From NCBI GenBank assembly GCA_963580285.1, contig OY757010.1, positions 68,787,659 through 68,851,658 of the forward strand: a DNA stretch of 64,000 nucleotides, given 5' to 3'. The notes beneath the pieces are model-generated. The model saw only the letters and a program-made list of their open reading frames with translations. It did not search any database and was not told the origin of the DNA. Below, piece after piece: positions 1-12,249 of this stretch (position 1 is its first letter; the number at the start of each line of letters is the position of its first letter). This DNA comes from Lucinisca nassula. Its lineage: Eukaryota > Mollusca > Bivalvia > Lucinida > Lucinidae. A program made the position numbers and the translations under genes.

Positions 1-1342
1 GTGTTGTGTACAATTAGCTTCAAATGCAAACTTCACCTATACCTTTGTGCCAATTTGATTCAAACTTCACAGGAACGTTGCCTGGATGGCTCTCTACTAA
101 AACAGCTAAAATCATTCCGGATCAATGAACGAGATGGTCGCCAAAGCTAAAAATAGAAAAATCTTTGGTTGCCAAAATTTCTGTACTCTTGGGCCAATTT
201 CATTTCATCTTCATAGGAATGTTGCTTAGGTGACTCTCTACCAAAATAGCTAAAACAATTCCGCTCTGATGAGCAAAATGGCAGCCAAAGCTAAAAACAG
301 TTTGCTTTAAATGCGAATTTCTCCTAAACCCATTGGCCAGTTTGATTCAGACTTCACTGGAATGTTGCCTTGGTTGCTTCTCCTGTACCTTCAGGTCAAT
401 TTCATTCAAACTTCATAGGAATGTTGCTTAGGTGACACTCTACCCAAATAGCTAAAATGGTTCTGCTCCAATGAGTAAAATTGCTGTAAGAACTAAAAAT
501 GGAAAACATCAAAACTTTGCTTTAAATGCTTACTCCTCCTAAATGATTCAAACTTCACAGGCATATTGCCTGGGTGGATCTCTACCAAAATAGCTAAAAT
601 TGTTTCAGTCCGATTATTAAGATGGCTGCAAGAGCTAAAAATAAATAAAATCTTAAAACACTGGTTCAAATATCACAGGAATGTTGCCTAGGTGGCTCTC
701 TACAAAAATAGCTAAAATAGTTTCACTTGGATGAACAAGAGTGCTGCCAGAGGTAAAAATAGGAAAACCTTTAAACATCAACTCCCCCTATACACTTAGG
801 CCAAATTCATTCAAACTTCAGAGGAATGTTACGTAGGTGACCCTCTTCATAAATGAATCCTTTCTAATGAGCAAATTTGTTGCAGAGCTAAAATAGAAAA
901 ACCTCAACAATTCGCTTAAAATTTTAACTCCTCCTAAACCCAACTCCTCCTAAACCCTTTGGCCGATTTGATTCAAACTGCACAGGATTGTTGCCTTGAT
1001 GGCTCCCCACAAAGTTATCCAAAATCATTCCACTCTGATGAACTGTGTTACAGCATTTAAATGACAACACCTACACCTTTGGTCCAGTTTTGTTCAAAAT
1101 TCACAGGATTGTTGCTTAGGTGACCTTCTACAACAGTTGCTAAAAGGTTTAGCTCCAATGAATAAAATGGCTGACAAAGCTAAAAAAAATTAAATGTAGA
1201 TTTCTCCTATACCATTGATCCAATTTCATTTCAACCATCTATCTAAATGTGAAGCTAATGCTTCAGGGCATAAGAGTGCTGTCAGTTATCCACTTGACTT
1301 TTTGAAGCTTAATGAGGTAATTCAGGGCCATCTTGGCCCTCT
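1..1342 (-). repeat. Tandem-repeat core and 5' end of a Helentron-like element
   Basis: This gene-free stretch is made of diverged units of roughly 150 bp, each with a phrase like CACAGGAATGTTGCC, then TACCAAAATAGCTAAAA, then GCTAAAAATAGAAAAA. It is the reverse complement of the unit seen at 9-13 kb, so the element runs on the minus strand. Its 5' box, the palindrome GGGCCATCTTGGCCC, lies near 1325-1340 and matches the box that opens the plus-strand elements at 8984 and 22070. The 3' end lies outside the window. Short ORFs here have no coding character. Confidence 0.7.
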
Positions 1343-2433
1343 TTTTGTCGCACCTGCTTTAGCAGGAAGACATAGGCGTGCAAGTTTCCGTCCGTCCGTT
1401 CGTCCGTCAACATTTTACACTGGATGTCTTGTCATCGCAACTCCTCCTACACTTTTAGACCGATCATTTGGAAACTTTGCATGTGCTTTCGCCATGGTAT
1501 GAGGATGCGCATGTGGTTTGGACTTAATCTTCGAATCAATTTTTGTCACTTTTTCCATATTGTGAACTTAGTCATTTTTAGGTATGCGATACGTACCTCT
1601 TGTCATCGCAACTCCTCTTGCAGTTTTATACCGATCATTTTGAAACTTTGCATGTGCTTTCACCATGGTATGAGGATGTGCATGTGGTTTCGACATAATT
1701 TTCAGAATATTTTTTTCCGCTTTTTGCACATTATGAACTTAGCCATTTTTAAGCTTCATTTGATGTACGATAGGTACCTCTTGTCATCGCAACTCCTCCT
1801 ACAGTTTCATACTGATTATTTTGAAACTTTGTGTGTGATTTTGCCATGCTATGAGGATGCGCATGTGGTTTGGACTTTATCTTCGGATAAATTTTTGTCA
1901 CTTTTTCCACATTGTGAACTTAGTCATTTTTAACCTTCGATTGATATATGATAGGTACCTCTTGTCATCGCAACTCCTCTTGCAGTTTTATACCGATCAT
2001 TTTGAAACTTTGCGTGTGCTTTTGCCATGGTATGAGGTTGTGCATGTGATTTCGACATAATTCTCAGAATTTTTTTTTTTCACTTTTGCACATTGTGAAC
2101 TTAGCCAATTTTAAGCTTTAGTTGATATACAATAGGTACCTCTTGTCATCGCAACTTCTCTTACAGTTTTATAGTGATCATTTTAAAACTTTGTGTGTGT
2201 TTTTACCTATGGTATGAGGATGTGCATGTGGTTTTGACTTTATCTTGGGATCAATTTTTATCACTTTTTCCACATTGTGAACTTAGTCAGTTTTTTACCT
2301 CACATATATAGGCTATGGATTCTTCTCAAAGCCCTATATTCATTTCTTCTGCCTTAAATAAACTTTTATTTTTTTGTGTGGGGCAGGTGGGGAGCAGGTG
2401 CGACATCAACTTCACCGAAGTTGAATTTCTGGT
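1343..2433 (-). mobile_element. Helentron-like element, GTCGCACCTGC class
   Basis: The core holds five units of about 180 bp (the phrase CTTGTCATCGCAACTCCTC recurs near 1429, 1600, 1780, 1960 and 2140). On the minus strand the element opens with AACCAGA at about 2433 and the box GTCGCACCTGC at 2394-2404. It ends with a GGACGGACGG-type tract and a hairpin, CCTGC-TAAA-GCAGG, whose second arm continues as GCAGGTGCGAC (1347-1357, minus strand). The 11-nt box is thus inverted at the two ends. The small plus-strand ORFs at 1424-2060 follow the repeat period and are not genes. Confidence 0.7.
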
Positions 2434-2884
2434 TTGTTATTTGATGTATGACTGAATATGCAAATATTATTATAAAACTATGTGCTTTACAATATGTGCT
2501 TTAAATACATGTTTTGAAAATTGAATAACTCACTTTTTTGTCTTTTATTTATATTTCCCTTTGTGAATACATTTGTGCCTAGTTTCCTTAAAAGGCAAAC
2601 CAATATCACGGCGAGTTCAGAATGTTCTCAATGACGTTAAGCAATAACCAATCATCACAGAACTCCTAAAAGCTACATTCGGGGTGATAACATTACGTCG
2701 CTCAACATAATGTAAACAAAGCAAAGTCCATAGTGTCCTGTCAAAAGCTCAAAATCCATGTTCATACAGCACGTGAATTTCATGCTTTGATAATGGGTTT
2801 TGTTGTTTGAGCACAGCTTCCCGTCCATTTGACAATGGCTTCAAACAGCCATATGCATAGGAATTTATGCAAGAAGCATTACAT
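2434..2884. other. Gene-free, no repeat recognised
   Basis: AT-rich sequence with no coding potential, hairpin or tandem structure that I can support. Confidence 0.5.
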
Positions 2885-3165
2885 ATCACGAAAACACAAT
2901 ATAATTTTGACCCCCTTTAACCCCACTGTTATATAGTAAAACTGGGGTTTTCGGGGGTGGGTGGGGGGGGTATACCTTATTTTTCTTATTTCTACTCTAA
3001 AATATAGATTGTGGGTACTCAATGAGGCGGTTCTAACGAGTGCCCACAATCTATATTTTGAGCAGAAATAAAAAGAAAAATATTACAATTTTTCATCTTA
3101 AAATTTCCATTTTTTAGGCGATAAAGGTTACAATGTATTAGTATATATAAGCGTGTTTTCGTAAT
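2885..3165. mobile_element. Fold-back MITE, ACGAAAACAC family
   Basis: The ends ATCACGAAAACAC and GCGTGTTTTCGTAAT are inverted repeats. The centre is a long palindrome (about 2999-3059) with arms around ATAGATTGTGGGTACTC and a loop that includes GAGGCGGTTCTAACGAG. Relatives lie at 14422, 15308, 15657, 26640 and 56080. No ORF is present, so it is non-autonomous. Confidence 0.75.
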
Positions 3166-3435
3166 GTGGCCCAGCTATTGTTGTTGTGTTGTCTTAGTGC
3201 TGTGTAAAGAGGATTGATTATCTGTAAAATCTAGAATGGCCTCATGTGCTGGAACATTGGCAAAATCGGACTGAGTTTGCTTCTAAAGCACAGGAGTTTT
3301 AGGGTTAAACAAAACATTCTTACACCCCGAGCATGACAATTTTTTTGCAGCTTATTATGAACACACACCTATATTCAAATGTTTTGAAAATTTTACCACC
3401 AAAAATGAAAATTTTCAGAAAAGATGCTGATATTT

Positions 3436-4483
3436 TTAGCTCACCTGAGCACGAAGTGCTCACAATGAGGTATTGTGATCAGTGAATGTGCGTCGTCAAC
3501 AATTTGATTTAGATGTGAACTCCCTTTAAACCCTTTGGGCCAATTTGTTTCAAACATCACAGGCATGTTGCCTGGGTGGCTCCCTTCCAAAATAGCTAAA
3601 ACCGTTCACTGACGAACAAGATGGTCGCCAGAGCAAAAAAGTAGAAAAAATGTTTAAACAACAACTGGTCCTGTACCCTTGGGCCAATTTCATTCAACCT
3701 TCATAGGAATGCTGCTCAGGTGACCCTCCACCAAAATAGCTAAATGGTTTTGCTCTGATGAAAAAAAAATGGCCGCCACAGCTAAAAATATAAAAACGCC
3801 AAATTTGCTTCCAAATGCGAACTAAAACTAGAAAAAACTTGAAACGACAACTCTAATTTCATTCAAACTTAAGTGGAATGTTGCTTAGGTGACCTACCAA
3901 TAGCTAAAATGGTTCTGCTCTGATGAGCAATATGGCAACCATAGCTAAAAATAGAAAACAACATTGTAAAATTGTCTTTAACGCGAACTCCTCCTAAACC
4001 TTTGGGCCAATTTGATTCAAACTTCAGTGGAATGTTTTGTACACGACTCCATACCAAAATAGCTAAAATCGTTCCACTCTGACAAACAAGATGTCTGCCA
4101 GAGCTAAAAATAGAAACAAAATCTTAAAACAACAACTCCTCCTTTACCCTACGGCCAATTTCATTCAAACTTCATAGGAATGTTGCTCAGGTGACCCTCC
4201 ACCAAAATAGCTAAAATGAATTTGCTCCGATGAAAAAAAAAAATGGCCACCAGAGCTAAAAATATAAAACATCAAATTTGCTTCAAATGCGAACTCCTCT
4301 GAAACCTTTGGTCCAATCTGATTTAACTTGACAAGAATGTTGTCTAGGTTACAAAATAGCTATAATCGTTCTGCTCTATTAAATGAATAAGATGGCCTCC
4401 AGAGTTAAAAATAGAAAAAAAAATTGAAACGACAACTCCAATTTCATTCAAACTTCAGTCGAATGTTGCTTAAGTGACCTACC
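3436..4483 (-). mobile_element. Helentron-like element fragment (GCTCACC class), minus
   Basis: The 3' end is at 3436. Read on the minus strand it is a hairpin built on GAGCAC-TTCG-TGCTC, flanked by GGTGAGCT and then AA. The body carries units of the same family as 1-1342, about 150 bp each. The 5' head is missing where it meets the next element near 4483. Confidence 0.65.
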
Positions 4484-5849
4484 CTTTCCCTTTATAAATC
4501 TGTGTAAAACCGAAGGGTCTCGGGGCGGCAACATTTTTGGCCCCAGGGCTATAATTTGCACAATCTTGATAGAGGTCCACTAGATGAAATTTAACACCAA
4601 ATATCAAAAGACCTAGGCCTTGTGGTTTCACAGAAGAAGATTCTTTAAGATTTCCCTATATAAGTCTTTGTAAAATGAAAGGGCCCCAGAGCGGGGGCAT
4701 TTTTTGGTTTCAGGGCTATAATTTGCACAATCTTGATAGAGGTCCAAATATCAAAGACCTAGGCCTTGTGGTTTTAGAAAAGAAGACTTTTAAAGATTTT
4801 CCCTATATTAGTCTATGTAAAACCAAAGGGCCCCGGAGCGGGGGCATTTTTGACCCCAAGGCTATAATTTGAGCAATCTTGGTAGAGTCCATTAGATGAA
4901 GCTTCATACCAAATATCAAAGTCCTGGGCCATGCGGTTTCAGAGAAGAAGATTTTTTAAGATTTTCCCTATATAAGTCTATGTAAAACCAAAGGGCGCCA
5001 GAGCGGGGACATTTTGTCTCAGGGCTATAATTTGAATTATCTTGATAGAGGTCCACTAGATGAAGCTCCATACCAAATATCAAAGGCCTAGGCCTTGTGG
5101 TTTCAGAGAAGAAGATTTTTAAAGAGTTTCCCTATATTAGTCTTTGTAAAACCAAAGGGCCCCGGAGCAGGGGCATTTGTGGCACCAGGGCTATAATTTG
5201 AATAATCTTGGTAGAGGTTCATTAGATGAAGCTTCATACCAAATATCAAAGTCCTGGGCCTTGCAGTTTCAGAGAAGATTTTTAAAGATTATCCCTACAT
5301 AAGCCTATGTAAAACCAAAGGGCCCAGGGCGGGGGCATTTTTGGCCCCAGCACTATAATTTGATTAATCTTGGTAGGGGTCCTTTAGATGAAGCTTCATG
5401 CCAAATATCAAAGACCTAGGCCTTGTGGTTTCAGAGAAGAAGATTTTCCCTATATAAGTCTATGTAAAACCAAAGGGCCCCGGAGCGGGGGCATTTTTGG
5501 CCCAAGGGCTATAATTTGAACAATCTTGGTAGAGGCCTATTAGATGAAGCTTCATACCAAATATCAAAGTCTGTGGCCTTGCGGTTTCAGAGAAGAAGAT
5601 TTTTAAAGATTTTCCCTATATAAGCCTTTGTAAAACCAAAGGGCCTGAGGGGGGTAGGGGGTGGGTGGGGGGCTCCTGTGACCTAGATGTGCAACGGACT
5701 GGAACCATTTGAACAACTTTGAAAGGGGACCACCTAAGAATCATTCCTGTGAAGTTTGGCCAAAATTTGATCAGTGGTTTAGATGTCGTTTGAAGAAATT
5801 GTTTACGCACGCACAAAAAGTACATCCCAAAAGCGTGACGGTGAGCTAA
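4484..5849 (+). mobile_element. Helentron-like element fragment (GCTCACC class), plus
   Basis: About eight units of 150-165 bp share CCCTATATAAGTCTATGTAA, a CCAAAGGGCCCCGG-type phrase and GATGAAGCTTCATACC. The 3' part has GTTTACGCACGCAC and ends GGTGAGCTAA at 5849. One arm of the terminal hairpin is shortened. The same unit builds the first half of the core at 22.07-24.71 kb. Together with the preceding fragment, both 3' ends point outward, as expected from two insertions or an inversion with loss of the heads. Confidence 0.65.
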
Positions 5850-5988
5850 TAAAAACTGTCAAGTGTAGAAAATTTTCTGAGCCAGATTAGCTAGTTTCGG
5901 CAAGTAAGGCCTTATCAGTGACCCTCCAATACATTCAAGCTTGGCTAAAACTACTATATTGTTTATTTGTTTGATCAACACATCATCG

Positions 5989-6195
5989 GGGCTTGAAGAT
6001 AGAGATGGGCTGCATGGTGCTTCCATGCTTAGAGGATCTAAGCCTCTACAGTAACTGCGGTTCGAACCGGACTGTCCATGCTTATAAACCCTATTGGTTT
6101 CATTGGGCGACAGGGTTTGAGATGTCATTTCATCTCAATGCCGGGTAAAAGTCCCACAAAATTGGAAGCAACGTCTCCAAAATGACCTATACTGT
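5989..6195 (+). mobile_element. SINE family A copy, shortened
   Basis: Reads GGGGCTTGAAG, ATGGGCTGCAT and CCCTATTGGTTTCATTGGGC, then GGTAAAAGTCCCACAAAATTGG and AAATGACCTATA. This is the order found in about a dozen copies in the window. The middle is deleted and the 3' tail is lost where it meets the next, oppositely oriented copy. Confidence 0.7.
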
Positions 6196-6198
6196 GTG

Positions 6199-6497
6199 GA
6201 TTTGAGGTTTAACATGCCCGTCCTCACTATACAGTTCATTTTGGCGGTTGCTTCCAATTTTGTGGGACTTTTACCTTAAAATGAGATGGAATGACATCTC
6301 AAGCCCGGACGCCCAATGAAACCAATAGGGAATATATGCATGGACAGTCCAACTCGCACCACTGCCTGGGCAGGCCCGGGCTTAATTCTTCAAAGCGGTT
6401 TACCAGAACTCGTATGCAGTCAGTTTCAGCTCTGAGTGGAAGCACATACCATGCAGCCCAATCGATTTCTCCAAGCCGGGATGGTCTGGGGCCCCTA
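6199..6497 (-). mobile_element. SINE family A copy
   Basis: Near full length, in opposite orientation to the preceding copy, so the pair lies tail to tail. On the minus strand it runs from a GGCCCC-like head through AAGCCTGCCCAGG-type sequence to GTTAAACCTCAAAT. The ORFs across it on both strands are repeat-derived. Confidence 0.7.
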
Positions 6498-6499
6498 CT

Positions 6500-7250
6500 A
6501 TACTGAGCCAAACACATAATGCAACACAGATATGGTTAAATTTTCGTGGTAATTTCTGGTGCAGAATAGTCTGGAGGACATATGTGGCTGAACTATCGCC
6601 AATGAATGATTTGGTTTCATTGATTTCGTTTTCCAGAGCATGGTTTATGGAGATCGAAACCGACTGGTCAAAACAGTAATTTTGATTCCATGCGCTTTCG
6701 GAGACATCTGGAATGCCAATTTTTCAAGATTTCCTTTTTAAACGATCCCCCAAGAAGGAAAGATTATGTGATTTAAAAATGTCTTTCACATTGTCTCAAA
6801 ATTTAACGAAACAATTCTAACGACCGACATGTTGGCATTTTTACTGATCATTCCATAGACAACAATAGAAAATTAAAGCGGTGACAAATTCCAACAATGG
6901 GATTTTCAAATGAAAACCTTGTGAACCCCGTTTACTTTTATTGCTGTTGGGCGTTACAAAACAAAATTATGTTGAATTATTGCATCAGGACTCAGAACTG
7001 TCTTTGACAAATTCTGAAATTGCCAATTGGACCCTTTATGCCATAGTTCCATAATTTCTTGTCTGGAAGCGAAAACATGTCACTTGTGATGAAAATTAAA
7101 GAAAACCTATTGATTAACATTAAAATTAATCATTACACAAAAAATTCACAGCAATATTCGGAGAAAGCGATCTTCATTTCAGGTGTACGAATGCATGTCA
7201 CATGCCGTGTTCTTGAAAATCACAGTGTGTTTCAATTTTAACAAACAGGA
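6500..7250. other. Gene-free, nothing recognised
   Basis: AT-rich sequence. The short ORFs at 7059-7365 lack splice sites, domain similarity or composition typical of coding DNA. Confidence 0.5.
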
Positions 7251-7252
7251 GG

Positions 7253-7452
7253 TTAACCCTTATCTTGCTGAATATTCATTTAAGCCACACCCATTTCTGT
7301 CTATCAACCAATCAAATTTATTGCTACAAATTCATGAACTGAATGCCAAACAGTGTAGATCCTGATCAGATGGCTTCTGAAGAAGCCATCAGATCTGGAT
7401 ATACCCGGTTTCCAAAGATAGGGGTTGTCGTGAACAGCATGATAAGAGTTAA
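7253..7452. mobile_element. TTAA-flanked MITE (piggyBac-like)
   Basis: Begins TTAACCCTTATCTTGCTGAAT and ends GATAAGAGTTAA, an imperfect inverted repeat with TTAA at both edges. The centre holds a palindrome that reads GATCAGATGGCTTC and its complement. TTAA targets and CCC/GGG termini are known for piggyBac elements; the family assignment is inference. Copies lie at 8015, 14750, 36521, 36833 and 41617. Confidence 0.7.
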
Positions 7453-8029
7453 AAGCAAAGTGCTGCTGGATGCTTGGGATATTGGCCAGTGTTGTTATAT
7501 AGACCATTCGTAGAATATATATACATTCTGCTCATTATTATCAATACAAACCACTGTTACATTATAACTTTGGCTCAGTATATTTTGTTAAAGCTTGATT
7601 TAAACTACCCACCAGATGCAAAATCTGCCTGATGCTATCCAAAGTTCGCAAACAATCGCTCATCAGCACTCTCAGTGCTTTGATTCTTAATCTTCCAGTT
7701 CCCTGACCTTCAACAGCAGGTTTTAATAACCAGTGCAGTGCACATTCTGTCAGCAACTGACAACCCCACAAAAACATGTTATCGACAGGGTAGGTATTGG
7801 ACCTGCATCCTTCTCACCAGTCACATGCACAGATGACTGAGCTACTGAGGCACACGCCTTTCCCAAAAATGATCTGATCTGTATTAGTTTCTTCCATTAA
7901 AGCCACTTTGTAAAATAAACCAAAATACCAGGCCTCATATTTTTCAGGCATATGCAGGATTTCAGGCTTTTTAGATTTTGATTTTTCCTCCTATATTATG
8001 TTTAAAATGACTATTTAACGCTTATCCTG

Positions 8030-8333
8030 TTTGCCGGCCTCGGTGGCTCAGTCGGATGTGTGTCTGACAGGTGATCAGGACGACACGGGTTCGATTCCCG
8101 CCGGGGTCGGCAACATTCTTTTGTGGAAATTGATCTTGAAATCTTTTCTACTGTCATTTTCTTCCTGATTCAAGAAGGGCAGTTGTCAGTTTCTGGCGAA
8201 AGAATGTGCACTGTACTGGTTAACCACTTACGTATAAGCCTGCCCAGGAAAAGTGTGGATAGGTAAACTGACCGGCTCAAAAATGACCTAAAATAGTGTT
8301 GACTGGGCCGTTAAACTCCAAAACAAACAAACA
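8030..8333 (+). mobile_element. SINE family B (tRNA-headed)
   Basis: The head GCCGGCCTCGGTGGCTCAGT holds an A-box-like stretch. GGTTCGATTCCCGCC is a B-box, so an RNA polymerase III promoter is likely. The body contains AAGGGCAGTTGTCAGTTTCT and AAGCCTGCCCAGG. The tail is GACTGGGCCGTTAAACTCC followed by CAAA repeats. A 13-bp duplication, AACGCTTATCCTG, flanks it (8017-8029 and 8334-8346), as expected for LINE-driven insertion. It is not a functional tRNA gene: the sequence continues as a SINE and several related copies exist. Confidence 0.85.
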
Positions 8334-8396
8334 AACGCTTATCCTGCTGAATATAATTATTTAGCTACACCCATATCTGACTATTCACCAATCAAA

Positions 8397-8540
8397 CTAG
8401 AGCTGTCAGTGAAACTGACTAGGGCCCCGGCAGCGCTATCAGAGGAGTAGGAAAATTTGTGGATGGACAGACGGACAGACACAGACGGACGGACAGAGTG
8501 ATTACTATAGGGCACCCACACTTTCAGTGCGGGGCCCTAA
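8397..8540 (+). mobile_element. Minimal Helentron-like element, 144 bp
   Basis: It starts CTAGAGCTGTCAG and has the 5' box AGGGCCCCGGC at 8421-8431. Next comes a GGACAGACGGACAGACAC tract and a 3' hairpin ending GTGCGGGGCCCTAA. The core minisatellite is absent, which exposes the terminal parts. The interrupted sequence is ATCAAA/TTACTTGAT. A related MITE at 14811 reads ATCAAATTACTTGAT without a gap, so insertion was between A and T with no target duplication. That is typical of Helitron-type elements. Confidence 0.8.
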
Positions 8541-8983
8541 TTACTTGATATAATGTATTTGTTCAAATCAGAAACTGCATTAAAAACAGTGTAGATCCTG
8601 ATCAGATGGCTTCTTCAGAAGTCATCTGATCTGGATCTACACAGTTTGCAAAGGTAATGGTTAAGCAGGATGAGGGTTAAGGCTGCAAAATCTGGTCTTT
8701 CAGGCATGGAAAAGCTTGGTCAGTATGAGGCAAAATAGGAAATCTCTATCTTTTCAAACTTGTTTAACCTTTAGCATGCTGAGTTTTATTCAATACTCGC
8801 CTTTTGGAGGGGGTACCCTTATTTTGGCAGCCATAATTTGCTTAAACCAGAACCGATTCTGCTCATACTTTGATGCATGATAGGCAATAAATCTTCCGCC
8901 ATTTCTACTGAAAGTATTATGGGTCACTTGACTTCTAAATATGGCAGTCAAGTGATCTGACAGGGAACCGTTCAAGACAAAAA

Positions 8984-11370
8984 ACAAGAGGGCCATGATG
9001 GCCCTGAATCGCTCACCTGAATCCAAGATGTTTCAAAGCTTATGGAAATGAAGGATTCACTGCTTTAAGATGTGGACCTAAGACTTTTATCTTTGGAGGC
9101 TATTTTTCATTGTAGTGAAATTTGAAGGTTTTTCTATTTTTAGCTCTCAGTCTGGTGTCCATTTTGTTTAACAGAGCGGAAAAGTTTAGGCAATTTTGAA
9201 AGAGGGTCACTCAAGGAACATTCCTGGGAAATTATTTTCAAATCGGGCCATTTGCCTATGAGGAAATGTCATTTAAAGGTTTTTCTATTTTTAGCTCTGG
9301 CCGCCATTTTTTTTAACGGAGTGGAACGATTTAGGCAATTTTGAAAGAGGGTCACTCAAGGAACTTTCCTGTGAAATAATTTTCAAATAGAGCAATTTGC
9401 CTAGATGTCATTTAACGGTTTTTCTATTTTTAGCTCTGGTGGCCATTTTGTTTAACTAAGCGGAACCATTAAGGCAATTTTGAAAGAGGGTCACTCGAGG
9501 AACATTCCTGTGAAATTATTTTCAAATCAGGCCATTTGCCTAGGAGGAGATGTCATTTAAAGGTTTTTCTATTTTTAGCTCTGGTGGCCATTTTGTTTAA
9601 CGGAGCAGAACGATTTTGGCAATTTTGAAAGAGGGTCACTCAAGGAACATTCCTGTGAAATTCTTTTCCAATCAGGCCATTTGCCTAGGAGGAGATGTCA
9701 TTTAAAGGTTTTTCTATTTTTAGCTCTGGTGGCCATTTTATTTAACGGAACATAACAATTTAAGCAATTTTGAAAGAGGGTCACTTGAGGAACAGTCCTG
9801 TGAAATTATTTTCAAATTGGGCTATTTGCCTAGGAGATGTCATTGAAAGGTTTTTCTATTTTAGCTCTGGCAGCCATTTTGTTTAACAGAGCAGAACGAT
9901 TTAGGCAATTTTGAAAGAGGGTCACTCTAGGAACATTCCTGTGAAATTCTTTTCAAATCGTGCCATTTGCCTAGGAGGAGACATCATTTAAAGGTTTTTC
10001 TATTTTTAGCTCTGGTGGCCATTTTGTTTAACTAAGCGGAACCATTAAGGCAATTTTGAAAGAGGGTCACTCGAGGAACATTCCTGTGAAATTATTTTCA
10101 AATCAGGCCATTTGCCTAGGAGGAGATGTCATTTAAAGGTTTTTCTATTTTTAGCTCTGGTGGCCATTTTGTTTAACGGAGCAGAAAGATTTTGGCAATT
10201 TTGAAAGAGGGTCACCCAAGGAACATTCCTGTGAAATTCTTTTCAAATCAGGCCATTTGCCTAGGAGGAGATGTCATTTAAAGGTTTTTCTATTTTTAGC
10301 TCTGGTGGCCATTTTATTTAACGGAACATAACAATTTAAGCAATTTTGAAAGAGGGTCACTCTAGGAACATTCCTGTGAAATTCTTTTCAAATCGTGCCA
10401 TTTGCCTAGGAGGAGACATCATTTAAAGGTTTTTCTATTTTTAGCTCTGGTGGCACTTTTGTTTAATGGAGCGGAACGATTTAGGCAATTTTGAAAGAGG
10501 GTCACTCTAGGAACATGCCTGTGATATTATTTTCAAATCGGGCCATTTGCCTAGGAGATGTCATTTAAAGGTTTTTCTATGTTTAGCTCTGGTGACCATT
10601 TTATCTAACGGAGCAGAACGATTTAGGCAATTTTGAAAGAGGGTCACTCAAGGAACATTCCTGTGAAATTATTTTCAAATCGGGCTATTTGCCTAGGAGG
10701 AGATGTCATTGAAAGGTTTTTCTACTTGTAGCTCTGGTGGCCATTTTGTTTAAAGGAGCAGAACGATTAAGGCAATTTTGAAAGACGGTCACTCAAGGAA
10801 CATTCCTGTGAAATTATTTTCAAATCGGGCCATTTGCCTAGTAGGAGATGTCATTTTTTTTTTTTTTTCTATTTTTAGCTCTGGTGGCCATTTTGTTTAA
10901 CGGAGCAGAATAATTTAGGCAATTTTGAAAGAGGGTCACTCAAGGAACATTCCTGTGACATTATTTTCAAATCGGACCATTTGCCTAGGAGGAGATGTCA
11001 ATGAAAGGTTTATCTATTTTTAGCTCTGGTGGCCATTTTGTTCAACGGAGCGGAACGATTTACGTAATTTTGAAAGAGGGTCACTCAAGGAACATTCCTG
11101 TGAAATTATTTTCAAATCAGGCCATTTGCCTAGGAGATGTCATTTAAAGGTCTATTTTTTAGCTCTGGTGGCCATTTCGTTTAATGGAGCGGAATGATTT
11201 AGGCAGTTTTAAAAAGGGTCATCCAAGGAACATTCCTGTGAAATTATATCAAAATCCATTCACTGGTTTGGGAGGAGATGTCGTTTGAAGAAAAAGTTTA
11301 CAGACGCACGCACGACGGACAAAAAGGGATCCCAAAAGCTCACCTCGTCACTACGTGACAGGTGAGCTAA
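8984..11370 (+). mobile_element. Helentron-like element, GCTCACCTG class, long core
   Basis: Begins ACAAGAGGGCC, carries the palindrome GGGCCATGATGGCCC and the box GCTCACCTG (9011-9019). About 15 units of 140-145 bp follow. Each has TTTTTCTATTTTTAGCTCTG, a GGCCATTTTGTTTAAC-like phrase and GAGGGTCACTC-AAGGAACATTCCTGTGAAAT. After a GACGCACGCACGACGGACA tract comes a near-perfect hairpin at 11337-11368 with arms AGCTCACC and GGTGAGCT, an inner GTCAC/GTGAC stem, and then AA. One unit at about 10855 has a T run in place of its usual AAAGG. There are no genes. Confidence 0.8.
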
Positions 11371-11721
11371 CAAGAGGGCCATGATGGCCCTGGAACGCTC
11401 AACTGATCCATATTGTAGAAATGAAATTGTAGGTAATATATGGTGGAGTAGAGGGTTTGAGCAATTCTAGTTGACCCAAGGAGGTTTTTATAATTTTAAC
11501 TCTGGTGGCCATCTTGTTCATCCAAGCATAACGGTTTGAGCAATTTTGGAAGAGGGTCACCAAAGGAACATTCCCGTGAAATTAATTTGAAATCCATCCA
11601 CTGGTTAAGCATGAGAAGTCATTTAAAAGTTTTTCTATTATTAGCTCTGGCGGCCACCTTTTTATCCTAGCAGAATTGTTTGAACAATTTTAATAGAGGG
11701 TCACCCAAGCATATGATTAAT

Positions 11722-12009
11722 TTGAGGTCTAACGTCCCCATCAACACTGTATAGGTCATTTTGGAAACGTTGCTCCCAATTTTATGTGACTTTTACACGA
11801 CACTGAGGTGAAAATTAATGACATCTCAAGACCTGTCACCTATGAAACCAATAGGGCTTATAAGCTTGGACGGTCCGAATCAAATCGCTTTGCCTGGGCA
11901 GGCTTAGATCCTTTAAGCAGTTTACCAGTACTTGTGTGTGGTCGGTTTCAGCTTTGCGTGGAAGCATCATGCAGCCCATATATTTCTTCAAGCCCCGATG
12001 GGTGGGGTA
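11722..12009 (-). mobile_element. SINE family A copy inside the element
   Basis: Near-complete minus-strand copy, from the reversed tail TTTGAGGTCTAACGTCCCC to the reversed head CAAGCCCCGATGGGTGGGG. The ORFs on both strands here are repeat-derived. Confidence 0.8.
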
Positions 12010-12249
12010 CGGGTCACCCAAGAAATATTCCTGTGAAATTATTTTGAAATCCATCCATTGGTAAAGGAGAAGAAGTCGTTTAAAGGTTTCTCTATTTTTA
12101 GCTCTGGAGGTGCCATCTTGGTCATCAGAGCAGAACGCTTGAGCAATTTTGGTATGAGGTACGAGGTCAGCTTAGAAACATTCCTGTGAAATTATTTCAA
12201 AATCCATCCACTGGTTAAGGAGCAGATGTCATTTAAAGGTTTTTGTTTG

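Larger units (their letters stand above)
8015..8680. mobile_element. TTAA-flanked MITE, interrupted twice
   Basis: Same family as 7253-7452. The left end TTAACGCTTATCCTG is cut by a tRNA-headed SINE, the body resumes at CTTATCCTGCTGAAT, and a 144-bp Helentron-like element splits the ATCAAATTACTTGAT stretch. The right end is GATGAGGGTTAA at 8680. The order of events is readable: MITE first, then the two insertions. Confidence 0.75.

Noticed and set aside
7562..7777. Minus-strand ORF with helix-like sequence considered as a gene exon
   Set aside because: No splice sites, and part matches SINE B body sequence (CAGTGCACATTC).
8033..8112. Possible tRNA gene
   Set aside because: A- and B-box-like motifs are present, but the sequence continues as a SINE with target duplications and several related copies; cloverleaf pairing is poor.
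8984..11370. CRISPR-like or coding repeat region
   Set aside because: Units of 140 bp without unique spacers, bounded by element termini.
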